From: Myxococcales bacterium
GTDB taxonomy: Bacteria > Myxococcota > Myxococcia > Myxococcales > Myxococcaceae
Length of the DNA stretch: 5,181 nucleotides
Assembly: GCA_009885595.1 (NCBI GenBank)
Contig: VFKJ01000085.1
Location: 1-5,181, forward strand
Reading direction: 5' to 3'
The translations under genes were made by a program, and so were the position numbers. Below, one piece after another: positions 1 through 5,181 of the stretch (within the stretch, counting starts at the first letter, position 1; each line of letters opens with the position of its first letter). The notes under the pieces are model-generated. The model had not been told where the DNA came from, made no database searches, and worked only from the letters and a program-made list of their open reading frames with translations.

Positions 1-105
1 ACGGGCGGTGGAAGCGGCACCACGGGAGGTGGCGGGGGCACGAGCACGGGCGGAGGCACGGGTGGCGGAACCACCGGTGGCGGTACCGGTGGCGGTACGG
101 GCGGC
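1..105 (+). repeat. Degenerate Gly/Thr(Ser)-rich linker repeat, cut by window edge
   Basis: Bases 1-105 encode 35 residues made only of Gly, Thr and two Ser, mostly as TGGG units with irregular spacing (GSG, GTT and GGGGGTST interruptions). The coding strand is rich in short G runs. In myxobacteria such stretches often follow a lipoprotein signal peptide and act as flexible spacers; the part that would show this is outside the window. Confidence 0.9.
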
Positions 106-2322
106 GCCAACGGCATCGACGCAGGAACCGTTACCCTTGACGCGGGCCCAGCGATCGAAACGTGGGCCGATGTCGACTGGACGCCCTCAGGCGACGTCAC
201 CGCCGCGGTCTGGGTCGACGAGCGCCGCGATCTGAGCTTCTCCAGCCCCCGCCGCCGGGGCGCGGATCTCTGGGTGAACGCCTACCGCCCCGACGCCGGG
301 CTGGTGTCGCCCTACGGCCAGATCATCTGCCCTGCCTCCTCGAAGGAGACCTTCTCGCTTCCGCGCGTCGCCGCCGCGCCCAGCGGGGTGGTGATCGTCG
401 CCTGGAGAGTGGCCACCGCGGGAATGTCCGGTCACTCCGTTCGGGTGGCCACCCTCAGCGCCAGCGGCGCCAGCTCGTGCTCCGACGCGTGGGTGCCCAA
501 CGACGGCACCCCGATCACCAGCTTGAGGCTGCGGCACTCAGCCGGAGAGTTTCTGCTCGCGTGGACCACGCCGACCGCGGTGCGCGCTCAGTACGTGCGG
601 ACGCCGATCATCCTGCCTTTCCTCCTCGCTGAGGCGGTCGACCCCATCGTCACCCTGGCCGCCACCGAGAGCGGCTTCCTCGCCGCCTGGGATCAGCTGG
701 GGACCTTCTGGAGCGTCGATGTTCCTACCTTCGCCAGTGGCGCTCTCCCGGGGGCGAAGGTGAGCTCGTTCGCCAACACGGTGCGGGTGACGCAGGCCAC
801 CGCCGCCGGGCCGGGGCCCAGGGCGGCCTTCCTCGGAGGCGGCTTTCCGCGGAGCGTCTTCGTCGGGCCTACCGTCTCCAGCACGATGGTCGACGGCCCC
901 ATGCAGGGGCCCGCAGCAGGCGAACACCCGCTCGTCGCCGCGCCCATGGGAAACATGCGCACCTTCGTCGCCCATGAGTCGTCGACGCCCGGGCGCTTCC
1001 AGGTGACCGCGTTCGGGGAAGGGACCCACGCCACGCCTTTGTTGCCTGAGGGGCTCCAGCCGCAGGCGATGGTGACCGACGGCCGCCGCGGGCTCCTCCT
1101 GCTCGGAGGCCGCTCGCCCACGCTCGCGGTGGTGCAGGTCGTGCCCCAACCCCTCGGGCCACCTCTGCTGGTGAGCGCCGTGGCCACCCAGTCGCTGCCG
1201 GACCAGCTCGGCAACAGCCTGGTGGGCACGGCCTCGGGCGGGTGGCTGGTGGGGTGGAATCAGGGCACCGACTACCTCACCGTGCCCTTCGCTGCCGACG
1301 GCACCCCGGGCAATCCCGTCAGTCGGGCGCGTGCCGGGTTCACCTCGCTGACGCAGAAAGGCGACGGCCCCGCGCTCGCGGTCAGCGTCGTCGGAAACCA
1401 GGCAACCAACGTCTATCCGTACTCGGTGGACACCGGTCAGGACACGGTGCCCTTGTTGAGCGCCGTGGGTGAGCATCGCCTGACGCTGGTCGGCTACCAG
1501 ATCGCCGCGGTGTGGAGCGCGGGCGGCGACGCCCTCAGCTTCGGCCGCGGCACCGCGGAGCGATTCTCCCTGGGCGGCCGGCTGGGCCGCTGCGGCGTGG
1601 TGGTGAACAACTCGTTGTTCATCCCGATGATTGAGAACGTCGGCGACCTGCGGGTGGTCGAGCTGAAGGACGAGCTCGGCTCGGCTCCGCTGGTGCACCC
1701 GCTCGGGCCCACGCCACGGGGCGCCGCGCTGCCCTGCCTGGTGGCGCGCGACAAGGACTTCCTCGTGGTGGCGCACGACTCGGTGGGTGGCCTGTTCCTG
1801 GCGCAGAGCTCGCTCGACGAGGTGCGCGGCGATCGGGCGGCGCGAGTCGTTCCGATGCTCGCCACCAACAACCGCGCGGTCGGCCTTCCGGTGGCCGCGC
1901 CCACGCCGCGCGGCTGGCAGGTGGCGTGGGAATCACTCGACGCCACCACCAGCGTCATCGCCGGCCTGACGCTCGCCGCCGATGGCACGGTGCTCACGCC
2001 CCCCGACGGGCTGGTCATCGGCCTCGACGAGCGCAGCCCGTCGCTGTCGCCTTCACCTTCGGGGCTGGTGGCGCTGAGCTGGGAGCACTTCGTGGATCGA
2101 ACTGGAAACGTCGAGGTGAAGACGAGGTTCCTCCCCCAGGACGGCCTCGAGCCCGACGGCGGCGTCACCCTGCCTGATGGCGGCGTCACCCTGCCTGATG
2201 GGGGCCTGCAGGTGCAGCCGATCGTCTACAGCTCCTGCGGGTGCCAGGCGGGCGCCTTGCCCTCGCTGCTGGGGCTCGCCCTGCTGCTGTTCTCGAGGCG
2301 ACGTGCACGCCCTCGAAGCTGA
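1..2322 (+). CDS. Surface protein with Gly/Thr linker, propeller-like repeats and MYXO-CTERM tail (5' partial)
   Basis: The frame is open from base 1 to the TGA at 2320-2322 (773 codons), so the true start lies left of the window. Residues 1-35 are a Thr/Gly linker. The next stretch has the pattern W-x-D-x-R, a Trp-containing strand, then G-V-V-I-V-A-W, like the repeats of many large myxobacterial surface proteins. Similar 'G-F-L-x-A-W' strands end at W135, W188, W230, W419, W643 and W694, with a weaker one at W505. This suggests a beta-propeller-like fold (inference). Near the C-terminus a Pro-Asp-Gly-Gly repeat leads into C746-G-C748, a hydrophobic segment (about 752-764) and R766-R768, matching MYXO-CTERM. 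Proteins with this tail are processed by the intramembrane protease myxosortase and placed on the cell surface. No catalytic motif is visible; a structural or adhesive role is only a guess. It overlaps the next gene by 20 bases. Confidence 0.92.
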   Translation, partial: TGGGSGTTGGGGGTSTGGGTGGGTTGGGTGGGTGGANGIDAGTVTLDAGPAIETWADVDWTPSGDVTAAVWVDERRDLSFSSPRRRGADLWVNAYRPDAGLVSPYGQIICPASSKETFSLPRVAAAPSGVVIVAWRVATAGMSGHSVRVATLSASGASSCSDAWVPNDGTPITSLRLRHSAGEFLLAWTTPTAVRAQYVRTPIILPFLLAEAVDPIVTLAATESGFLAAWDQLGTFWSVDVPTFASGALPGAKVSSFANTVRVTQATAAGPGPRAAFLGGGFPRSVFVGPTVSSTMVDGPMQGPAAGEHPLVAAPMGNMRTFVAHESSTPGRFQVTAFGEGTHATPLLPEGLQPQAMVTDGRRGLLLLGGRSPTLAVVQVVPQPLGPPLLVSAVATQSLPDQLGNSLVGTASGGWLVGWNQGTDYLTVPFAADGTPGNPVSRARAGFTSLTQKGDGPALAVSVVGNQATNVYPYSVDTGQDTVPLLSAVGEHRLTLVGYQIAAVWSAGGDALSFGRGTAERFSLGGRLGRCGVVVNNSLFIPMIENVGDLRVVELKDELGSAPLVHPLGPTPRGAALPCLVARDKDFLVVAHDSVGGLFLAQSSLDEVRGDRAARVVPMLATNNRAVGLPVAAPTPRGWQVAWESLDATTSVIAGLTLAADGTVLTPPDGLVIGLDERSPSLSPSPSGLVALSWEHFVDRTGNVEVKTRFLPQDGLEPDGGVTLPDGGVTLPDGGLQVQPIVYSSCGCQAGALPSLLGLALLLFSRRRARPRS
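2158..2199 (+). repeat. Perfect tandem duplication of a 21-base unit
   Basis: Two identical 21-base units (2158-2178 and 2179-2199) lie in frame in the first gene and encode GGVTLPD twice. Flanking Pro-Asp before and Gly-Gly-Leu after extend the pattern to three PDGG motifs. The copies are identical even at third codon positions, which suggests a recent duplication. They form the spacer just before the MYXO-CTERM tail. Confidence 0.95.
2236..2319 (+). other. MYXO-CTERM-type C-terminal sorting signal
   Basis: The last 28 residues of the first protein run Cys-Gly-Cys (746-748), a short Gln-Ala-Gly spacer, a Leu/Ala-rich hydrophobic stretch with an early proline (P754), then Arg766-Arg768 and a basic end (R770, R772). 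This is the layout of MYXO-CTERM tails, in which cleavage near the cysteine by myxosortase (a CPBP-family intramembrane protease) leads to lipid anchoring at the outer surface. The match is by pattern only; no profile search was run. Confidence 0.85.
2295..2298 (+). promoter_or_regulatory. Possible ribosome binding site GAGG for the methyltransferase
   Basis: GAGG ends four bases before the GTG at 2303. The spacing is short, but it is the only Shine-Dalgarno-like run close to this start. It lies within the Ser-Arg-Arg codons of the upstream gene, so initiation probably depends on ribosomes finishing that gene (translational coupling, inference). Confidence 0.5.
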
Positions 2323-2917
2323 GCTGCGCCCGCTCGCGCCGTACCTGTGTCCCGAGTTGAAGCTGTGGCTCCTCCCGCCCGACGCCAAAAGCTGGCACGC
2401 CGGCGATCCGCTCGCGCTCGAGATGCCGTACTGGGCCTTCGCGTGGCCGGGCGGGCAGGTGCTCGCGCGGTACCTGCTCGATCGCCCCGAGCTGGTTCGC
2501 GGCAGGCGCGTGCTCGACTTCGGGAGCGGCTGCGCCCTCGAAGGCCTCGCGGCGGCGAAGCAGGGCGCGCAGGTACGCTGCGCCGATCTCGACCCCCTCG
2601 CCGGCGTCTTCGCGCTGCGTAACGCGGCGCTCAATGAGGTGCGGCTCGAGGTGACGACGGAGGACCTCCTCGACACCACGCCTGACGTCGAGGTCATCCT
2701 CGCGGGTGATGCGTGTTATTCGCCCGAGCTCGCCGCGCGCTTGCTGCCCTGGCTGGGGCTGCAGCGGCGTCGCGGCGTGGAGGTGCTCGTCGGAGATCCG
2801 CTCCGAGTGCCCGGCGCGCTCGAAGGGGCCGAGCGGCTCGCGCGCTACGACGCGTCCTTCGACGGAGATCCGCGCGGACTCACGCTCTGGCCCACCTGGG
2901 TGCTGAGGCTGCCTTAG
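2303..2917 (+). CDS. Class I SAM-dependent methyltransferase, nicotinamide N-methylase-like / ETF-beta lysine methyltransferase group
   Basis: 204 residues, a usual length for this small single-domain family. Residues 41-57 (MPYWAFAWPGGQVLARY) match the conserved N-terminal block of the group that includes COG3897 proteins and the ETF-beta lysine methyltransferase METTL20/ETFBKMT. Motif I is VLDFGSGCALEG (70-81), the acidic SAM-ribose loop is ADLDP (94-98), N107 and N111 follow, the post-I motif is GDACYS (135-140), and GDPLR (164-168) matches the family's GDPxR strand. It should transfer a methyl group from SAM in the cytoplasm. The substrate is not shown; lysines of electron transfer flavoprotein beta are one candidate, and the 'nicotinamide' label is only historical. 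GTG 2303 was chosen because family similarity begins just after it (LAPYLCPEL) and GAGG precedes it; the ATG at 2177 would add unrelated Cys/Arg-rich residues read from the upstream gene. It ends at TAG 2915-2917. Confidence 0.92.
   Translation: MHALEAELRPLAPYLCPELKLWLLPPDAKSWHAGDPLALEMPYWAFAWPGGQVLARYLLDRPELVRGRRVLDFGSGCALEGLAAAKQGAQVRCADLDPLAGVFALRNAALNEVRLEVTTEDLLDTTPDVEVILAGDACYSPELAARLLPWLGLQRRRGVEVLVGDPLRVPGALEGAERLARYDASFDGDPRGLTLWPTWVLRLP
2914..2917. other. Convergent genes with overlapping stop codons
   Basis: The + strand TAG (2915-2917) and the - strand TAA (2916-2914) share bases 2915-2916, so the two convergent genes overlap tail to tail by four bases. No hairpin followed by a T-run was seen on either side, so any transcription end must lie inside the opposite gene or depend on Rho. 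Confidence 0.88.
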
Positions 2918-4143
2918 AGGCCGCCGTCGGTGAGGGACTGCAGCGAGGGCTCGATGCCCGCGGGTTCGCCCACCAGGTTCCGGCTGAGGAAGTCCCGGGT
3001 CGCCGGTGGTGACCGCGCCGCGCGGGCCGCCAGCTCGGGGTCGCAGGGACGCTGCGCCAGCAGCCAGTCGACGTCCTGCTGCGTCCCTGGCACCAGCTGG
3101 CGCAGCGCGGCCGCGGCGCCGATGGCCTCGGTGAGGGCCCCGCAGCGCAGGGGAATGCACTTGAGCGCCTTCTCCCGCACCGCCCGGGGAACGCCCGGGT
3201 ACAGGAAGTACATGCCGGCGAAGGTGGAGTGACGCAGGCGCCAGGTCTCGTCGCTCGTGGGCAGCCCCTCGGGCAAGGGTTGGCCCACGTCCTCCCAGAC
3301 CTTGCGCTCGATGTTGGACAGGGCGCCTGCGACCAGCTCGCCGAGCACCGTGCCGGAGGACCGGATGAGGCCGGCCAGGTGGCGCGTCTCGACGCTGGCC
3401 TGCGCGAGCTTGCCTTCACGGGCCCCCTTGATCAGCCGCAGCTTCGTCCAGCTCATCAGCGTCACGTAGTTGGGCAGCAGCTCCTCGTAGAAGGTGGCGG
3501 CCTGCGCGTCGCGCATGGGCCCGGCGCCCAGCAGCGACCAGTAATCGAACTGGAGCAGCTCCGTCATCCAGTCGAAGTCGAGCCCCGCGTAGAGCTCCGG
3601 TCCGGCTTGACGCCAGGCGCCCATCGGGTTGTTCATGCGTTGGGTGATCGAGTCAGGCAGGTGCAGCAGCCCGACTTTTCCGCCTTCCCAGTCGGAGCGC
3701 CCCGCCATGAAGAGCGCCGCGTCGCGCGTGCGCGGTGGGTCGGAGAGCTCCTTGCGGCCCACGAGGTCCTTCGTTTCGGCGCAGTAGCGATCGACGTGCT
3801 TCTCGGCCGCGACCGCGTTGTCGGCCAGCCACTGCAGCACCGCCTGCTTTCCCACCGTGGCGAAGAACTCCTCGAGCGAGCCGCCATCGACGACGCCGCC
3901 GTCGAAGCCATTCGCGATGGGGGCGCGGAACATTCCGTTCTCCTCGCCCAGCTCGGTTTGCGCGGCCGCCGGCGCGCGGGGCGCGACGGGCGGTGGGGGA
4001 GTGGAAGTCGCGCTCACCGCTCCCGGCGAGCCCCGGTTCGTCGCCTCCTCAGTGGGCGAGGTGCCACCGCACGTCGTCAGCCAGACCGCGGCCGCCACAC
4101 AAGCCACCCCGATGGCTCCGGCGACCGCGCGGGTTCGCGTCAC
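2914..4143 (-). CDS. Exported, possibly lipid-anchored protein of unknown function
   Basis: 409 residues, GTG start at 4143-4141, TAA at 2916-2914. I do not recognise the family. Two arginines (R3, R5) precede a hydrophobic stretch (6-24) and C25-G-G, a signal peptide with a possible lipobox L-T-T-C; Thr at -1 is unusual, so an uncleaved anchor or ordinary secretion is also possible. Residues 28-66 are a Thr/Pro/Ala-rich linker (four prolines at 49-52). From about 89 on, the protein looks like one mainly helical domain with a Trp/Asp-rich centre (LDFDWMTELLQFDYWSL, 188-204). Cysteines at 121, 329, 334 and 367 could form two disulfides outside the cytoplasm. The start overlaps the stop of the upstream gene as GTGA, with no good Shine-Dalgarno, so translation is probably coupled. 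The longer reading from 4230 would bury the signal peptide behind an Arg-rich extension. It converges on the methyltransferase gene. Confidence 0.88.
   Translation of the reverse strand: MTRTRAVAGAIGVACVAAAVWLTTCGGTSPTEEATNRGSPGAVSATSTPPPPVAPRAPAAAQTELGEENGMFRAPIANGFDGGVVDGGSLEEFFATVGKQAVLQWLADNAVAAEKHVDRYCAETKDLVGRKELSDPPRTRDAALFMAGRSDWEGGKVGLLHLPDSITQRMNNPMGAWRQAGPELYAGLDFDWMTELLQFDYWSLLGAGPMRDAQAATFYEELLPNYVTLMSWTKLRLIKGAREGKLAQASVETRHLAGLIRSSGTVLGELVAGALSNIERKVWEDVGQPLPEGLPTSDETWRLRHSTFAGMYFLYPGVPRAVREKALKCIPLRCGALTEAIGAAAALRQLVPGTQQDVDWLLAQRPCDPELAARAARSPPATRDFLSRNLVGEPAGIEPSLQSLTDGGL
4069..4143 (-). other. N-terminal signal peptide / possible lipobox
   Basis: Residues 1-25 show a basic start (R3, R5), an Ala/Val/Ile-rich core with one internal cysteine (C15), and Trp-Leu-Thr-Thr-Cys at 21-25 followed by Gly-Gly. 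The next stretch is disordered and Pro-rich, as expected after a membrane anchor. Export is well supported; lipidation at C25 is less sure because small residues (Ala, Gly, Ser) are normal at -1. Confidence 0.65.
4140..4143 (-). other. GTGA stop/start overlap between the two - strand genes
   Basis: The TGA of the upstream gene (4142-4140) and the GTG of the downstream gene (4143-4141) share two bases. This four-base overlap is a classic sign of a translationally coupled operon and supports both the gene end and the chosen start. Confidence 0.85.
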
Positions 4144-5181
4144 GGCGTCTGGTCCGCGCAGTCCGTCGGATAGAGCACGTGGGTGAAGCCGGCGTCGGTG
4201 CCGGGCACCGTGCCCGCGTTGTTGAAGCACGCCGTGAGGTTGATGCCCCCGTCAGTGCAGCTGGCGTGCGTATAGGTGTCCCAGACGCCCACGATGCCGT
4301 TGGGAAAGCTGAAGGTGCCGCCGTCGAGCACCACGTAGCGCGCGTCACAGTGTGAGACGCCGCCGTCTTCCAGGGTTGCGCCCTCGAAGACGCGGAAGTT
4401 GTTCACCAGCACGCCGTTGGACAGCTGGAAGCCGAAGTAGCGGGTGTCGTTCACGAAGGCGGAGTTGCGGTGCATCGCTTCGGGGTTCGGGTTGGTGAGC
4501 GTGAGCGGGCCCGCGATCTTCACCCGCGCGCCGACGTGCGCCGGCTCAGCGCGGATCGCGCCGCCGCCGCCGAAGCTGCTGGGCACGTTCACCACCGGCA
4601 GCGGCACCATCACGCCGATCTTCGTCACCACGAAGGGCTCGCAGGGCGGCGAGGACGTCAGCTCGCAGACGTAACCGATCGGCTTGCTGGGGATGAAGTC
4701 GAACTCCGACTTCACCATCGTCCGGTAGCCTTCCTGCTGCACGAACATCGACTCGAAGCCGATGATGCCGCTGAGGTTGAGCACGTCGCCGACCTGCGGG
4801 AGGTAGTCGGGGTCGCGGTCGCAGCGGAACTTCTCCGCCCACACTCCGATCTGCGGGTTGTTGGGATCGGCGACCCAGAAGCTGGCGTTGACGCCCCGGG
4901 TCGACGTCCCCGCGCAGAAGGTGGACGCGTTCGAGGCCCGCGCGAAGCTGACCGCGGTCACCACCACGCCCTGCAGGTTCACCTTCGCGGGGAACACCGA
5001 GGCCTTCGCCGCCGCGATGGTGGTGGCGATCACACCGCCGCCTCCTCCCCCGGTGCCACCGCCCGTGACACCTCCGCCGGTGCCGCCACCCGTGACGGCG
5101 CCGCCGCCCGTGCCGCCGCCGGTCACGCCTCCGCCGGTGCCCCCGCCCGTGACGCCACCGCCGGTGCCTCCGCCCGTCACG
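4140..5181 (-). CDS. Secreted or surface protein with VTGGGTGGG repeats and OB-fold-like region (5' partial)
   Basis: The frame is open from the right edge to TGA 4142-4140 (346 full codons), so the start and any signal peptide lie beyond 5181. Residues 1-46 are five nonapeptides VTGGGTGGG with one extra Ala, followed by three more Gly; the rest is a folded region of about 295 residues. Residues 67-155 (V-N-L-Q-G-V-V-V-T-A, then F-W-V-A-D-P, G-V-W-A, and V-G-D-V-L-N-L-S-G) follow the strand order of OB-fold modules seen in extracellular nucleases and related surface proteins. A second region (217-300: GARVKIAGPLTLTNP, FGFQLSNGVLVNNF, GIVGVWDTYTH) may be another such module. No nuclease catalytic domain is seen. 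Eight cysteines (89, 120, 172, 180, 278, 308, 318, 341) fit up to four disulfides and an extracytoplasmic site. Start-to-stop coupling with the next gene suggests a shared role. Function is unknown. Confidence 0.88.
   Translation of the reverse strand, partial: VTGGGTGGGVTGGGTGGGVTGGGTGGGAVTGGGTGGGVTGGGTGGGGGGVIATTIAAAKASVFPAKVNLQGVVVTAVSFARASNASTFCAGTSTRGVNASFWVADPNNPQIGVWAEKFRCDRDPDYLPQVGDVLNLSGIIGFESMFVQQEGYRTMVKSEFDFIPSKPIGYVCELTSSPPCEPFVVTKIGVMVPLPVVNVPSSFGGGGAIRAEPAHVGARVKIAGPLTLTNPNPEAMHRNSAFVNDTRYFGFQLSNGVLVNNFRVFEGATLEDGGVSHCDARYVVLDGGTFSFPNGIVGVWDTYTHASCTDGGINLTACFNNAGTVPGTDAGFTHVLYPTDCADQTP
5034..5180 (-). repeat. 27-base tandem repeat encoding VTGGGTGGG, cut by window edge
   Basis: Five in-frame units: 5180-5154, 5153-5127, 5126-5100, then a single Ala codon (5099-5097), then 5096-5070 and 5069-5043, followed by three Gly codons. 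The units are identical in protein sequence but vary at third positions, so the repeat is older or more selected than the perfect duplication at 2158-2199. More units may lie beyond the window. Confidence 0.92.

Noticed and set aside
538..1776. Long open frame of 412 codons on the - strand
   Set aside because: It is antisense to the first gene and its product is rich in Arg, Gly, His and Ala with no motif, typical of a G+C-rich shadow frame.
1494..2189. Open frame of 231 codons on the - strand
   Set aside because: Ser/Arg/Pro-rich antisense product with no motif; it results from the codon bias of the first gene.
2177..2302. Longer N-terminus for the methyltransferase starting at ATG 2177
   Set aside because: The extra residues are Cys/Arg/Pro-rich and derive from the tandem repeat and sorting tail of the first gene; family similarity starts only after GTG 2303.
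274..2322. GTG at 274 as the start of the first gene
   Set aside because: The same frame is open back to base 1, and the upstream part encodes a Gly/Thr linker and the first W-x-D-x-R strand, which belong to the same protein. No signal peptide follows 274.
2905..2960. Possible terminator hairpin at the convergent junction
   Set aside because: The GGC/GCC-rich runs near 2906-2925 do not pair into a stable perfect stem and no T-run follows on either strand.
2186..3160. Open frame of 324 codons on the - strand spanning the convergent junction
   Set aside because: It is antisense to the methyltransferase, whose family motifs are clear, and its product is Arg/Ala/Gly-rich with no recognisable domain.
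3229..4173. Open frame of 314 codons on the + strand
   Set aside because: It lies opposite the unknown exported protein. Its product is Arg/Gln/Val-rich without domains, and the - strand reading has a signal peptide, linker and GTGA coupling.
4144..4230. Longer N-terminus for the unknown exported protein starting at 4230
   Set aside because: It would put an Arg/His-rich stretch before the signal peptide and overlap the upstream gene by about 90 bases; GTG 4143 gives a proper signal peptide and a four-base overlap.
5034..5181. Repeat array as a possible CRISPR
   Set aside because: The units are contiguous 27-base in-frame coding repeats with no spacers.

Overview
The window looks like a piece of a myxobacterial (Myxococcota, probably suborder Cystobacterineae) chromosome or contig. 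Three things suggest this. Base composition and third codon positions are very G+C rich. Two surface-type proteins carry long Thr-Gly-Gly-Gly linkers. The first protein ends in a tail that matches the MYXO-CTERM sorting signal (Cys-Gly-Cys, hydrophobic stretch, Arg-Arg-Arg). The taxon is an inference from these features; there is no rRNA or marker gene here.

Layout: four genes fill the window with no intergenic gap. On the + strand, (1) a 5'-truncated surface protein (1-2322) has a Gly/Thr linker, repeated 'hydrophobic-A-W' beta-strand motifs suggestive of a beta-propeller, and a MYXO-CTERM tail. It overlaps by 20 bases (2) a class I SAM-dependent methyltransferase (2303-2917) of the nicotinamide N-methylase-like / ETF-beta lysine methyltransferase group. 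On the - strand, (4) a 5'-truncated secreted or surface protein (5181-4140) has five copies of a nonapeptide VTGGGTGGG linker, an OB-fold-like region and eight cysteines. Its stop codon overlaps in a GTGA the start of (3) an exported, possibly lipid-anchored protein of unknown function (4143-2914). The two pairs converge and their stop codons overlap by four bases at 2914-2917.

How they work together: the overlaps suggest two translationally coupled two-gene units. The - strand pair are both predicted to be exported and may act together at the cell envelope. The + strand pair joins a surface protein to a cytoplasmic methyltransferase, so that link may only be shared expression. Thirteen Asp-Gly-Gly or Asp-Ala-Gly tripeptides occur in the three envelope proteins and none in the methyltransferase. 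No RNA genes, mobile elements, CRISPR arrays, promoters or convincing terminators were found. Both ends of the window lie inside similar G-rich repeats, so the window edges may be assembly breaks.
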